Source: Punica granatum (Eukaryota; Streptophyta; Magnoliopsida; Myrtales; Lythraceae). Taken from it: a stretch of DNA of 64,000 nucleotides. The notes below the pieces were generated by a model, which saw only the letters and a program-made list of their open reading frames with translations, was not told the DNA's origin and ran no database searches. Positions 12,034 through 24,969 of this stretch are shown here, in pieces. The DNA lies in contig NC_045130.1 of assembly GCF_007655135.1 (NCBI RefSeq), positions 32,670,605 through 32,734,604 of the forward strand, given 5' to 3'. Every line of letters begins with the position of its first letter. Position 1 is the stretch's first letter. The position numbers were made by a program, and so were the translations under genes.

Positions 12034-13590
12034 AAATATAATATGTGGACCTCAATATTAATATGTTCTGCACTGACAAAACATTAGATCTGACTAGTGG
12101 GAGCCTCGACAACGGCCAACTGCAAGGTGATCAACCCCCTCTATGGCAGCTAGCAGCCTCGAACTGGGGTGCTGGCCGCTAGCGAGAACTCCTCCTCATA
12201 ATCGAGATCTCAAGGCAAAAGAGAAAAGATAAAGGAAATGATTTGGGCCTCAATCGAGGAAATGGGAGCCTCTCCAATGAAGGCCACCTTCGACCGGGTG
12301 GTTGCTAAACAGTGTACGACCTCACCAAAGGGCGGTGGTCACCGGTGAGTCCATGGCCCAAAACTGTTAAGACAGTGAGTGAGAGAGAAGGGGCAGGAGC
12401 TGGCTTGAGGGAGAGAGAGTGGTTTTATCTTAATGGTGAAAAATGAGTTGCGGAAATTTTGAGATGAATTATTCATTGGTTTGTAATTTGACTAATAGTA
12501 TTTGCTATTGATTGAAGTTTATTCATTTATTTCATCTTGATAAAAATTATTGAATCGGTGAAATGAGCATGAATGAGCATTCCTTAACTTTTCTAAGGGA
12601 CGTTCATTCCATCAAGTTGAAGAAAATGATCATAACAAATGAATGAATGTTTCTACTTTTACAACCATACGAAGATATGAAATGAAAGGTTAAAATGCCC
12701 ATACCATTGCATTTCATTTCATTGTTGCATACCAAACGTGAACTAAGCATAATCAAGTTTGCTTTATTCCCCCGTAATCACAGCGAGTCCTACCCACATT
12801 CAATGGTCATAGCGGCAAACTACTCTGCTCTAAATGGCTATTCTCCATATTGTTCTTCTCAACCGGAGTTCATGTGTAAAAGCTAATACTCGACAGGGCT
12901 CATGTTCAATCCCGAGCTCGATCTTTTTAAGCAAAGCCGAGTTCGATCCTGTCAAATCCTAGGTTCAATAGTAATCTTGCTTCTTAATGCAGTAATGCTA
13001 ACACGGTTCATCAAGAATTTCATGCATTCTTATCGACCCCTCAGGAAAGAAGTGCCATTTTCAGCACAACAAAGAAAGCCATCCATTCCCATTGATCTCG
13101 AAACATAACTGCAGCTAAGATCATTTGGTTCGGGCACAATTTATGTGCTACTCCTGCAGAATTTCTGGTTTTCCTGTGCGATAAATTAAGAGTTTTTAAC
13201 CCACAAAAGCAATCGACTAGCACTCCCAATAACTCACAATCTTGATGCGTCTATAACTGCTCCAGCTGCACCAAATTGGTCAAGAATGAGCTTCATTTCC
13301 CATCATAAGACCAAGCTATGAAACTCAAGAACATTGTCCCACAATGTCTGCGAAAGTCGACATATCGGCTTCAAATTCGTTCATCATAAACGAAACAATG
13401 CAGCCAGCCATGAAATCGAACCACAATTGCATTAAACAAACATGCCAGTAACAGTAGAAATTGCCCGCAATCATTTCCACTGATCCACAAGACAAGAAAC
13501 GACCTTTGACCGAAAGAACAACAGAAAATGCAAGAACTAAGGCTAAAGCGACATTAAATTCAACAGTTCCCTACAATTTTCCTCGTCGGC
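12034..13590. other. Intergenic DNA downstream of the DUF538 gene
   Basis: A moderately GC-rich patch at about 12,090-12,410 resembles the low-information GC-rich patches near 15,340 and 55,000. They share wording such as gcctcgac and accggtgag and may be fragments of one repeat. No protein is recognised. The last few hundred bases below 13,591 probably include the 3' UTR of the DUF538 gene, but I cannot place the polyadenylation site. Confidence 0.45.
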
Positions 13591-14016
13591 CTACTCGGCC
13601 TCGAAGGCGGATGCGGGGAAGGACCGCGAGAGCCCGGTTGGGTTGGCAAATGTGATCTTGCTATGGTCCCTTTCCTCGAGGAAGATGTCGGAGATGGAGA
13701 CCCAGATGAGGAGCTCCTTGCTCTTGACCCCGGTGAGCCGCCTCATCCGGCGGTCCTCGACAAAGGCGGTGACGTCCGTGTCGTACGACACCGTGCGGCC
13801 GATCGCACGGAACCGGTGCTCCTTCCGCTTGCTCTGCTTGAGCCACACGAAGCCGGTGGCCCTGTTGTAACCCACCTCGACCAGGTCGGCCAGGGGGAGG
13901 AGGCCCTTGGGGAGGTTGATCTCGGAGAGCAGCTCCGCCGACTTCTCCTTGCAGAGGGCGGCGCCAGTGTAGACCTCGGCGTTGTCGCGGTTGTTCGCTA
14001 TCAGTTGGGTCGACAT
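13591..14016 (-). CDS. DUF538 family protein
   Basis: A complete 141-residue single-exon reading frame of the plant DUF538 family (Pfam PF04398). The biochemical role of the family is not settled; members are linked to stress responses. The whole length follows the family pattern: an N-terminal segment (ELLSEINLPKGLLPLADLVE), the core GYNRATGFVWLKQ, the basic HRFRAIG.TVSYDT and the distal RRLTGVKSKELLIWVSISDI. No signal peptide or membrane segment is visible, so a cytosolic protein is likely. The ATG is preceded 47-54 nt upstream by a TATA box, which fits this start. The gene is much more GC-rich than its surroundings. It stands alone, with no co-oriented neighbour within 6 kb. It looks intact and is one of only two convincing host genes here. 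Confidence 0.93.
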   Translation of the reverse strand: MSTQLIANNRDNAEVYTGAALCKEKSAELLSEINLPKGLLPLADLVEVGYNRATGFVWLKQSKRKEHRFRAIGRTVSYDTDVTAFVEDRRMRRLTGVKSKELLIWVSISDIFLEERDHSKITFANPTGLSRSFPASAFEAE

Positions 14017-14062
14017 CTTCTCCGATTCTCAGGGCTCTGAGGACTGAATTGGGTGAGCGTCT

Positions 14063-14071
14063 CTTTTATAG
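14063..14071 (-). promoter_or_regulatory. TATA box of the DUF538 gene
   Basis: The minus strand reads CTATAAAAG here, 47-55 bases upstream of the DUF538 start codon. With the usual 25-35 nt between TATA and transcription start, the 5' UTR would be only about 15-25 nt. Confidence 0.6.
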
Positions 14072-15919
14072 ATTCCCTTGAAGAAATTGAAGGGGTTTGA
14101 TTATGGGAAATTTGGGATTAGTGGTCTTTTTTTTTCCTTAACTTTTCTTTCAAAATATTTTTTTGTAGCTTATTTATCACTCTATCTGGTCTAGATGGAA
14201 GGAATTTTCACGGAGATTGAAATCAATTTTTTTGTGGGTAAAGCTTGTTAGGTCACCTATGTGAGTTTGAAAATTTTCAAATTTGAGCTCATGGGAAAAA
14301 TTATCCAATGTTATCGACGTCATAAAACTTGGCGTATAATAATTGTTGTGTAATACGCATGTAGAAAGTATAAAGTTATTTCGATAAATGTCGTACCAAT
14401 ATATGTTTAAAAGTGTCTCATACATTGAGTACTCATTGATCTAGGTGCTGTGCGTGATTATTGAAGTTAAGTATTTAAATTAAGTTTTTCAACACTTAAT
14501 TTAATTCAGTTTGTTTGTATATCCCAAAAAAATTGATTTTAACTCGTAAGCAAAAAAATCTGTTAATCATTAACTCAAAACTACTTGTCTTTTTCCGTCG
14601 ACCAGGTACTTCTTAATCTTGCAGGGATGCCCTTCAAGTTCTTGTTATTGTAAAATAATCACATTTTCTCTCTAAAGCATAGGATGCCAATGGGTTTATG
14701 TAAACGTGTGTTTCACCCGTCCCAAACCTTGATAGGTACTTAATGGGTTTTACCTATGGGAAGAGTTCAGGGATTTAAGGTCAAAACCCTTCTAAAACCC
14801 GTTAAACGTAAATTTACTAAATTACCCTTCATATTACTCATATTTACAAAATAGTATTCATTATTTTCTTTTGTCTCCCTTTATTATAGTTCCTTCTAGT
14901 ATTTGTAATGCTTGTTTAGTGTTATGAACATGCAAGTGTTGTGATTTATTATTTTTTAACATATTATGAACTTATAAGCGTCGTAATTCATTTTTTTTCA
15001 AATATATTATGAACGTATAAGTGTTGTGATTTATTTTCTTTCGTATAATTATTTGTCTAGAATTTATATTTTGTATTTGAATACTTTTTGTTATATATCA
15101 AACTATTTTCTGTAAATCAGATATTATGATAAATTCATATAAACTTTTCTCGCAAACTTATTAACAGGCAAAAAATAAATTTCTAGTGGGTTTTTGTTAA
15201 ATTAGTAGGATGGATTTGGAAATTTTCCTTTAAAACTTAACAGGTTTGGAAAGGATTTAGGATTAACTTTTCTTTACAGGAATGGGTATATGATAGAAAT
15301 AGCCGTCCCAAATCATTCCCAGTGTCATCCCTGGTAAAGCATTGAACGCTAGAGAGAGAGAGAGAGAGAAGGGATATGGGAAGGTGGAGGTCGAGGTGGC
15401 CCCAACTTAAGCCACCATTGTTCACCCGAGATAGCCAACAATGTTTGCGATCATCGATAACCTCACTAAATGGTGGTTGATGGCAGAGTCCTAACCTCCT
15501 CTTGTTGACTTTGTTCGTTCATTCTTTTTTTTTTTTGCAATTATAATTTTTTTTTGCTTAAAAATGTTTTTTTAACATTTTATAATTTAGGAGAAAAAGT
15601 CAGATTTTTTTACTGATATAATTACTTATATGTTTGGGGTAAAAGTTGAAAAAGAAAAAGTTTTGGACCATGAAATAAAGATAACAAAATCAACTTTTTA
15701 GTTCAATTTTCCCCACCAAACAAATTTTCAATATATACCACATCGTATGCGGAAGTCCAATTAATTTCGACTAATTCAAGATCGTGCGATCAACTCATTT
15801 AAGTGGTACAAACAAATAAGGGAAAGAAAAAACTAACAGGTATCATGTTTCAGTTGCACTATAAAAAGTATAAATTAAACACATTGCACATTCGAAAAGA
15901 AGTTATTTCTAGTAGAGAT
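14072..15919. other. AT-rich intergenic DNA with a short (GA)n tract
   Basis: No gene is recognised. A (GA)n microsatellite sits at about 15,350-15,369, next to a GC-richer patch (15,370-15,500) that resembles those near 12.1 and 55.0 kb. Poly-T tracts occur near 15,525-15,570. Confidence 0.5.
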
Positions 15920-16495
15920 TAGGGGTGATTGGTTCCGAGTACCCTATATTTTTCACGATACCCGGACCCTACCCTGTAAAGGACATGTTCCAAAATTTTG
16001 GAACCGGACCCTACCCTGTTGAATCCTGAAACCGGAACCTACCCGGAACCTGTATTAGACCACAGGTTCCGAGTACCCTTTTGAAACCTATAATTTTTTT
16101 TATTTAGCTAAATAAAATCGAAAATGTCACATACATTATCAATAATCACGTCAAATAGAATATCAACAAAGATTTAGATTAATCCACAACAAAAAAAAAA
16201 TGTCTCATCAATCCATTGACAAAATTAAACATTCATAATACGATCCCACACAACAAAATATATTTGTTCTGATTCATTAAAAGATATAGTAACTTTACTT
16301 TTTCCTCTTTTTTTTTAATAAATAACCGGTTTCGGGTACCTTGTAGGCAGAAATAGGAACCGGAACCGATTTTCACCGGTTCCTGATTTTAATATCATGA
16401 ACCTACCCTATTTTCAATACGAGCTACTCGGACCCTACCCTAACGGGTAAGTTCTGACCGGTTCCGGGTATACCCGGTACCCGTGCACACCCCTA
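15920..16495. mobile_element. hAT-like MITE, family A copy 1
   Basis: A 576-bp unit bounded by an exact 8-bp direct repeat GTAGAGAT (15,912-15,919 and 16,496-16,503). Ends are TAGGGGTGATTGG on the left and GTGCACACCCCTA on the right, an inverted pair TAGGGGTG/CACCCCTA. Both subterminal regions carry repeated GGTTCCGGGTACC-like and GGAACCTACCC-like strings in inverted arrangement. It has no coding capacity. Another copy of the same family is at 57,781-58,361. Confidence 0.8.
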
Positions 16496-16503
16496 GTAGA
16501 GAT

Positions 16504-18865
16504 GAACCTATTGAGTAATAAAATAATTATAAATCACACCGTATATTATAACAAAATCAATCTTCTAAATTAGACAATTATGACATCTCAAAAACTCACA
16601 TAATTAAATTCATTACGATTCTGATTTCTATCGAATTTGGAACCAGATAACACTAATCTTTTGTGAATGTACTGTTCTTACCATGGACTCTGCCTTACTT
16701 AAACCGTGAATTACCTACCCCTGTCATTTAATTATAACTGCTCCAATATTGGCGACCGAAACATAAGATGAATAGTCCTTAATTGTTTGCACTGAAACAT
16801 ACTCCCAAATAACATGAACGAAACCTTTGCTGGCATTTGGAATTCGGAAGCATCTTAGTAGGCATGACATGGTCGACTACATACTAAGATATATTAGAGA
16901 AACTGAAAGGAAAAGAAAAATTGACTGCAAGAATCTTTTGTTCTTCCTTATTCTCAAGAGGAGACTTCAAGCCGAGGCCATGTCTGGGAGAAGCCTCCCT
17001 GAGGATGAACAACGAAGATCTCGACACGACAAAGTTGTCCAGGGCTTTTGAACTTCGAAGGGATACCGAGTACTACAAGCGTATGATTAGCTATAGTTAT
17101 AATCAATATATAAAATTCGACAGGCGTAACAAGGAAGTGCTGCATAAGCCGTTTGTTGATTATAGGGCCATAATGATTATAATTAATTATCTAATTGAAA
17201 AATGAAATCAATTTCTTGATTCTTGAATAAATATTCAATATTTTCCAAAAACTAATAAAAAATTGATCACGAATGAATAAAGATAAAAACAGTTTCCAAA
17301 AAAAAGCGTTCCCTAGATATAAATTATAAAAAATTTCCGTAAACATAGAATAAATTAAATTTCATTACTTTTTTTTATACATTTGGGCAACGCATGGCCT
17401 GCATCTAAATGATTATGAATTTGGATATGAAATTTATTATTTGGGATTGATTAATTGTTGTGCGTACTTATTTTTTTAAAATAAATGTCTGCTCTTTCAT
17501 TATTGGAAGTCATGAGATTCTTGAGAATGTCGTGGTCCCCATAGTATCGATACAGCCTCTCTGATCTTTGGATCAATTTACTGCAATAAAGTAGTTTATT
17601 TGCAACTAAATAATCAATTTTAATTGCTAAAAAAAAATTATCTTTTAACAATTGAAAATATTTACCAATCATACAAATATTTAGTTGTCCTGGGCTATAG
17701 ATACAGGGTTGTGGCAACTGATGTGCAATCCAAGTTAATTATTTTAATTGTTATAAATTTTGGAGACTACATTTTACTCTTTATTAAGTAAAACTTGATT
17801 ATACATCGGTTGTCACGGCTAGTTATAGGATTTGACGATAAAATATATGTATAGTTGAGAAATATTTTAAATTATTAAAAATTACTTTTTAGTAACTAAA
17901 TTTGTTTGAGTGATTGCTAATAAAAATTACTTCAGTTCATTGTTCATTGTTATAAATGATTACTGAGAGTTTGACATAACACAATCGAATCAAAAAGTCC
18001 AACTTTTTGATTCAACATCATCACATAATAGATCGAACTGCAGAATATAGGGGCAGGTGATGTCCCACTGAGAGGAATCAAATACAAGACTTTTTTATTT
18101 CAGTTGAAGATGACGTTACTACACAAAGTCCCCTTTCTGTTTCAACTCGTGGGCCTGAGGCAAATGTGTCTATCAATTTCAGAAGAAGCATAACAATTTG
18201 CTTATATTTTTCTTTCAATCGGCTTCTGTCTCACTCTGAACTCAGAAAGATTCTTTTCTGGATTTTCTGAACATGATAATGGGATCTGTCAAGCAAAGAA
18301 TTCAATTTTGATTTGTTGGTGGAGATGAAAAGGAGGTTCGTCCGATCATCAGCATCAGATTTCATGGAGCATGAAAGTGACGTTTCACGAACAATATGCA
18401 GTAAATATTTGAATTTGTGATGGTCCATTAAAGCAAGCAATCTTTAGGAATAACAGAGAGTTTCGTGTGCTGTCAACACTTCATTTTTTCTCGACCAAAG
18501 ATCATGAGTAGCGTTGTTTGATTCTGCTGTTCAAAGATCATCATCAATATAGTATAATATGATGGTTACATTCTTTTTATCATTAAAGTAATTCGATAGA
18601 AAAAAATGCGAATTGGTTAATAACAACGAGTGAGTACCAAGTTTGGCTACCAAGGCATCTCTTCGAATTGGACTTCGGCGTGGCCTAGGACTCTGAGATG
18701 ATGGAGGAGCTAAGAAGGACTAAGTCATGTGAGATCATACAATGGGGGTGTCAACCTATCTGATTTTCGACCCAAACCAACCGAACGACTCGGAATTTCT
18801 TTTAGCAATTTCAAGAAAATTGAATTGAATTTAAGATATATGTTGATACCAAATGCAACTGAACC
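16504..18865. other. Intergenic DNA, no convincing gene
   Basis: Short open frames near 16,830-17,200 overlap on both strands and match nothing I recognise. The remainder is AT-rich with no repeats long enough to see by eye. Confidence 0.45.
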
Positions 18866-18873
18866 GAAATATA

Positions 18874-19394
18874 GGGTAGATTACTTAAATGGCACAAACT
18901 TTTTTACAAACATAACACTTTGGTACAAAAATTAAAATATTGTAACAATTGAGTACAAATTTTTATACAATTGTAACAATATTATGCATTCCGTCAATTT
19001 GGACTGACATCGTCAATAATTACTGACATGTCTTCCAGTGTGGTTGTTGACATGTCAAACTTTTTTATTTTAGTTATTTATTTTCATTTTGAATTTTGAA
19101 TTTTGAATTTTGAATTTTATTTATTTTAATGATTAGTATTTTTTAGTTTTAATTTTAATATGAAAATGCCACTTGAGCGCCACATAGGAGCCGTATCAAT
19201 AATGTTTGACATGTTAACAACCACATCGGAAGCCACGTCAAAAAGTATTGACGCCGTTAGCTCCAAATTAACGGAATGCATAACATTGTTACAATTTTAA
19301 AAAAAAAATTGTACTCGATTGTTACAATTTTTTAATTTCGTATTAAAGTGTTAAATTTGTAAAAAAGTTTGTAACATTTACGTAATTTACTTCT
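18874..19394. mobile_element. Long-TIR MULE-like MITE
   Basis: A 521-bp unit whose two ends are inverted copies of each other for about 190 bp (18,874-19,065 against 19,200-19,394). Both arms share TTACAAACTTTTTTACAAA-type strings, ATTGTAACAAT and TATGCATTCCGT. The 8-bp sequence GAAATATA flanks both sides (18,866-18,873 and 19,395-19,402) and extends to 9 bp with one mismatch, compatible with Mutator-like elements. The middle is a TTTTGAATTTTGAAT simple-sequence run. It encodes nothing. Confidence 0.65.
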
Positions 19395-19453
19395 GAAATA
19401 TATATCGGATTTCTGAAAAGGCCGTAATGAACTCAAATAAAGATAATGTTCAA

Positions 19454-19686
19454 GGCCTGTTTATTTTGGGAGTTAAAATCACTTTGATTTTAACTTTTAA
19501 CTCTAACTCAACACATTACACAACAAAAATACATATTTTCCAAGTCAAAAATTTTAACTTTAACTTTAACTCAACACACTACACAACAAAAATACACGTT
19601 TCCCAAGTCAAATTTATAATTCCAACTCATTTGTTATTTTCCACAATCAAAATCAAAGTTACTTTAACTCTGAATCCAAACGCACC
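19454..19686. mobile_element. Small MITE with ~35-bp inverted ends
   Basis: The left end GGCCTGTTTATTTTGGGAG and the reverse complement of the right end GGTGCGTTTGGATTCAGAG are imperfect inverted repeats continuing into AGTTAAA.T.ACTTTGATT. Inside, a segment of roughly 60 bp containing ACAACAAAAATACA.. and CCAAGTCAAA is present twice in tandem. No target duplication was identified. Confidence 0.5.
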
Positions 19687-20274
19687 GCGAAATTCTTGCT
19701 CGTGATATATCTAATATCGACGAAGTATACACCGATTGGATATTTCAAATAGAGACAATGAAATTCTCATTTCACATTCGAAAAAGGGCCTTGATGGAGG
19801 ATTTTTCTTTTTGGGTCCCTTTTCCTGTTTGGGCTCAGGCCCAATTAGCTAAATTGGGGAAATCCTGTCACTTTCTGTGACAACAACCCAACAATTAACA
19901 TAAGAAGATTCTCACCATACACGTATTTAATGGGGCCCACAGGCCCACAACAGCAAAAACTGGGGGATAAAGAGTTCCGGGGAAGCTTCCAAAAGAACAC
20001 AAAAGAAGGTGCTCTGACAACCTGTGATTGAGTTGTCAGCTTTTTCCAATCTAAACTCTCCCGACAGCATGTCGTTCCGAGGAACAAAATCAACTACGGG
20101 ATTTACAAACTAATGATATCATTAATAATAACAATTCACGCTCTCTCAAACACTTAAATGAAATTACTTTCAGCAGAATATCGAATGACATACGTATTTT
20201 CTTGATTCCTTTTTTTTTTTTATGTAAACCATCGAATTCTTTGTATTTTTTTGTACAGTTGTGATCGAATTCTA
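19687..20274. other. Region downstream of the TOD1-like gene
   Basis: No separate gene is seen. It lies just past the stop codon of the minus-strand TOD1-like gene and should contain its 3' UTR. A T-rich run is at about 20,205-20,220. Confidence 0.4.
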
Positions 20275-23200
20275 CTAGCCCCACATTTGCAACAGATACT
20301 TCTCACACCTGCCCCAGCGGCTGCCATTAACATAAAGGCAAGAGTTAGGTGAGCTTGCTCTTTTCATCACCTTATTGCTCACGCTCTTGCTCGTGGTGGA
20401 GGTGGGCCCGCCTTTTCCGCGTTTTAGGTTGTGCCGGTGCTCCACCGTGATCTGCTCGAACACCTCCACGTCGAACATGTTGATCCTCAGCTGTGGCCTC
20501 ATTGAGTCCCTCACGAAGGCGAAGGCCAGCTGGTCCCTCGGGTTGAACGCCTCTAGCTCGTTGAACACCAGGCAAGAGAAGAGGTTGCTCCTGAGGCCGT
20601 GCCTCCTTATGATCAGGGCACTGTCCGGTACATCTGATCCCACCACACCAGAAGACATCAGAGGAACGATAAATAATTAGCTACTTAGAATGGAGGAGAT
20701 GGACCAGTGTGGCAATGTAACTGTAGCAGTTCGGCAAGTACTTTCGTGTTTGTTGCATTGCCAGTCCATATAGGACTAGCAAACTAAATTTAAGTCCTAG
20801 ATTGAAAACAACGGGAGCTTTCCGAGTCCTCTAATAAACAAATTTTTTTGTACCCGTAAGTCGTTAGATCAATTCTTTTTTGTGATAGAAATCATATAAG
20901 CATACAGACATAAGGGACGATCCTTTTAAGGAAACTGGTTAATTTTCCTCGAGAGAAGACACCTACCCAATCTCTGCAAATGTTGGCAAAAGGAAATGAT
21001 TAAATGTGGGAGCAGTCAATCTTAATTTCAGTGTTTAAAAGAATACAGCGTAATAGCGCACACCCTCATATGATAATTAAAAGATTTTATATTCGATACT
21101 CAGTGAGACTACCTGTACTCATTTATTAGTTGTTACATTTTCTATTTTATTATACTAGATTTATGGGTTTCGTAACCGAGAAAAAAAAATCTTAATTTCA
21201 GTGAGGGAGGGGCCTTTATAGGACCACAGGGACGGCTTTCCCGCCTCCTATAGGACCCTGGACCATGCATCATATTATTATATACTTATATAATAATAAA
21301 TGATTTATAAAACATCATTTTCTAGTTCCCTTTAACTTTACTCACACAAAAAGTACTCATCAACAATGATTAATCAAACTTATCAAAAGAAACTATGATT
21401 AATCAAAGCAATTATTCCATATGTAATTTTCTTATCCTTAAATTCAAGTTGCTAATAACAGACAAGCTATGGTGCGGCTTATTTTGCTATCTTTCCTGTA
21501 TGATGTGCTCTATCTTTCATATCTGCCCCATATCCTTTTGGTTCAATCAGTACACGTCTACATACTCAAATTTCAAGTACATTGGCACGGATACTGTGCG
21601 AGCATTGGAGTAAGTAACTTGCATTCCGGGAAGACTACTCGTCCTCGATTGAATTATTATAACGAGCAGATTATTCAGATAGACCTCAATGTACATATTT
21701 AAAAAAGAGGGCATAGTATCATGCATCCACATATATCCGAGAATCTCCACCTAATCAATCCAAGCAGCGATTGATACGAAACCAAACAAAACTGTGACAA
21801 CTTCACATATAATATCATCTTAGATAGAGTCCTAAGCTACCCATTTGAGCACATGGTCCATTATTTCATATAGAATTATTCAGAATTTATGACTACAACG
21901 TTATAGTTCACTATTCATTTATCCAAAAAAAAAAGAAGTTGACTATTCAATACAAAATTATATTCACAATCCATGGGCAACCCTTGTAGTGATCAATTTA
22001 TAAAACTTAATTAAGTGCCCACTATCTAACCCTAGGGCCTTCCTCTGAAGAACCTTCACCGGAGAAGACAATTCCCGGTTAGGTATACGAAATTAGTTCA
22101 GACTTTTGTCTTCTGATCATAGCCTTACTTAGTTAATATAATCATCTCATCTGGAAGAGGCTTCTAAATTATGCTTCCTGCTCAGTGATTACACATTTTA
22201 CACTACTTTGCTTGAACTGATCAAGAACCCTAAAAATTTCTAAAAGCAAGGGATGGTTTTTTCTTTTTTAATTTTATTTTTTCCTTTTTTGGATTACAAG
22301 AGAGGACTATAAGAATATGGAAGCTGGAAAGTCTCAGTGATGAGAATCGAGTTCAAAATCTCTTGGTTTTATGACAACGCGTGTATACGGCTACACTGTG
22401 ACCCTTTACTCAAAAGCAAGTAAGGGTTTAACCAAACTAAAGATGAATGAGAATCACAGGAATATTGTGTGTTAGCTGCTCTTTTGTTACATGGCTATGG
22501 GCCCGAATTTTCTTTTTGTAAGATACTCCAGCTCATTTCAGACAAAGAGAAGAAAAGGATTAATGAAAGAGACCTCTTTGGTCCATTCTAGAGGACATCG
22601 AATTGATGTTAAACCGGAACTTTATTTTCCTACTTAATTTTCGGTTTTTTGTGGGAAATCCCGATGGATTTATAGCTAAATGATTTTATGCATTCTTCAT
22701 ATGATAATCTGGATCGATATTGCATAAGGAACATGAGAACGTACGGAATTAATGAAGTTGCAGTTAAATTTTATACCTGAGGGATATGGAAGCTTCTTAG
22801 GAGACCAGGGCTGCAGCCCGTTCTCGCAGTACGTCTCCATCTGGTCCCTCAGAGACTCGACGTCCCGCCACTTCTTCCACCTCGCGGTGGCCATGGCCTC
22901 CTCCATCGTGTGGACGAAGAGCGGGTGCTTCGAAATTGCCATGTCAGCGCCCTCTGACACCAGCAGCGCGTGTATCAGCAGCAGTGGGTCCACGACAAGC
23001 TGCAGCTTCGCGTCGATCCAGATGCTGAACTTTGAGCTCGGGAACAGCCTGTGGACGAGGTACTTTGGTATCTCGCCGTCCATCGCGGGGTTCTCGTATA
23101 GGCGGTCGCTTAAGACCCTTACGATCCTCCACGCCCCGATCCCGAGCTCCTGGGACTGGGCCTGGATTAGCCTGTGGCGGTAGAGATCATCTAAGGTGAC

Positions 23201-23995
23201 GTTGTCCACGAACATGAAGAAGCACGTGGTGGCCAGGGTTTGGGACCCCAGGCCTCGGGGCTGCCGGACTTTATCATGGTTGTTGAATATTGCCGAGACC
23301 ACCACGACCCCATCGCATTTCTCCATCGCCATTTTATCTATATCGAAAATAAAACATGAATTATCAGTTTTCTGGTAACCATTAGATAAACACGAGACAA
23401 AGATCTACCAAGGATTCGAGAAAGGACTATTTGATCAAAACCGACCGCTCTCGCTAATCGGGAATTCCTTGAAGAATCCGCACGGGACGTCGATCCCTTC
23501 ACGATTCTCGTGATCGAAATACGAAATCCTCTCCCGGGTACCGAGATTTCCACCGAAGCTATCCGCTTTCTTCCCCTGCTGCACATACCTCAGACCCGAC
23601 GCTGAGGCAGAAGAAGAATTCTGGCACAGCCCATTAATCTCCTTGAGCACCGCCGCGTAATCTGTGGAACCAATTACTCACAGTTCAGAATCCACGTCAC
23701 TGATCGAGCCGAAACAAGGAAGGTAACGGAAACGGGACGTACCGGAGAAGAAGACGGGGGAGGAGCAGGAGGCGCGGTGGGTGGGGAGGGCGTACTTGTG
23801 CTGGCCGTAGGAGGAAGGGTAGGAGAAGAGAGGGGTCTGGATGGGATCGAAGGGGGAAGATCGGAAGAGGCATTTGGAGGAAGGGGAGAGAGAAGTGTAG
23901 AGGGCTAAGAAGAGAGTAGTGAAGAGGTAAAGCAGAGAGAAGCAGAGGAGCTTCGATTGGAAGATCAATGGCTTCGTCAGCGTAGCCTTCCCCAT
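20275..23995 (-). CDS. TOD1: TOD1-like protein (DUF616 / glycosyltransferase-like)
   Basis: Four exons on the minus strand: 23,743-23,995, 23,446-23,661, 22,777-23,337 and 20,275-20,633. All three introns split a codon after its first base and the exons total 1,389 nt, i.e. 462 codons plus stop, the length I recall for Arabidopsis TOD1. Exon 1 encodes a short N-terminus and one membrane anchor (about residues 16-34, LLCFSLLYLFTTLFLALY), fitting a type II Golgi/ER protein. Exon 3 carries the DUF616 core (CDGVVVVSAIFNNHDK, RQPRGLG, KFSIWIDAKLQLVVDP). Exon 4 has RRHGLRSNLFSC and NPRDQLAFAFVRD. Arabidopsis TOD1 was reported as an alkaline ceramidase affecting turgor, whereas related MUCI70 is annotated as a probable glycosyltransferase; the activity here is therefore uncertain. 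The intron 2 donor (GTCGGT) is weak. No inactivating change is seen. Confidence 0.9.
20634..22776 (-). other. Intron 3 of the TOD1-like gene
   Basis: A 2.14-kb intron with donor GTATAA and acceptor ATCAG, both on the minus strand. It is far longer than introns 1 (81 bp) and 2 (108 bp). It is AT-rich and contains no recognisable gene or complete mobile element. Short frames inside it match nothing known to me. Confidence 0.75.
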
Positions 23996-24386
23996 ACATT
24001 ACACCCCCAAACAAAATCTCAATCCCACCCCCACCACCCCAAAACAAACTTAACCAATATTATGCTTCGGTTTCATGGGTTTCCTCGCCTTCCGTGAAAT
24101 TTGCCGAGGTTGCTGTTTTTGGGGGAGTGATTGGGTGGGGTCGAGTGTAGTGTTGGAGTTGTAGGTCCGCTCACCACGAGGAAAATGTTGAAGATCCACC
24201 AGGGCTACGTTCGAAAATACGTACCCGGAGGTCATGGTCCTTTCTTACAGCGATGTAACGAGACCAAGCCAATCAATCCTTCATTAAAAACTATCACCAA
24301 TCTTCACCATTCGCTATGATTTAATCTGGGCGATTTTTTTTTTAAAAATTTATGCAATGAACGAGAATTATACGAAAAGCAATATA
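23996..24386. promoter_or_regulatory. Upstream region of the TOD1-like gene
   Basis: This 390-bp stretch between the TOD1-like start codon and the small LTR element should contain the gene's 5' UTR and promoter. I see no clear TATA box on the minus strand. A CCAAT string occurs near 24,052 on the plus strand. The LTR element has inserted about 400 bp upstream of the start codon and so bounds the remaining native promoter. Confidence 0.4.
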
Positions 24387-24391
24387 TATAT

Positions 24392-24969
24392 TGTTTGAGA
24401 ATGTATTGCATTAAGTCCGGATTGCGAAAACACGAAGACCCGGAGCAAGAAAGAAATCGAGGGAAAATATTATTTTTATATTTTTGGGATTTCTTGTAAT
24501 CTCATAAGAGAAAATATCGTAGGAAATATTCTGGGAGAGATATTATGATATCTCCGTAGATATTATGATATATTCTCTCGTAAGTCTATATAGAGTCTTG
24601 TACGAGTTGTAAAAGGTGCCTTGGTGTCCCAAAACCCTGGTCCCTTAGGGGCCGGTGAGAGAGAGTCTAGATTTACGAGGTCGGTAATGGTGTGATCTTC
24701 TTGAGAAATTCTCTGAGTTATCTTCTTGGAGTCTCGGTTTAGAGCGAGAGGATGGAGAAAATTTAGAGATCGGGGTTAGACTATTATCGGGATGTGGTTG
24801 GGGTTTAGAGACATCTTTGAAGATTGTAATCTCTTGTTTATCGATTTAGTAGATTCTCCTTATTTGTCCGTGGATGTTTCCCCATTGAGGGTTTTACCAC
24901 ATATATCAGGTGTTCAATTTATTTATTTTTTGTTATCTCATTTCGTGTCATAAGTATCTTGTCACAACA
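24392..24969 (+). repeat. 5' LTR of the small non-autonomous element
   Basis: 578 bp. A TATATAGAG string at about 24,588 sits where the sister LTRs have TATAAATAGGG, so this copy's TATA box has drifted. It diverges noticeably from its partner LTR at 45,575, so the insertion is old compared with the Ogre element inside it. Confidence 0.8.

Noticed and set aside
13643..14040. 75- and 125-codon frames on the plus strand
   Set aside because: They are antisense shadows of the GC-rich DUF538 coding sequence, which matches a known family on the other strand.
16827..17205. Two overlapping plus frames of 74 and 94 codons
   Set aside because: Neither resembles a known protein; overlapping frames and a third antisense frame suggest chance.
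22752..23183. 143-codon plus-strand frame
   Set aside because: Antisense to exon 3 of the TOD1-like gene.
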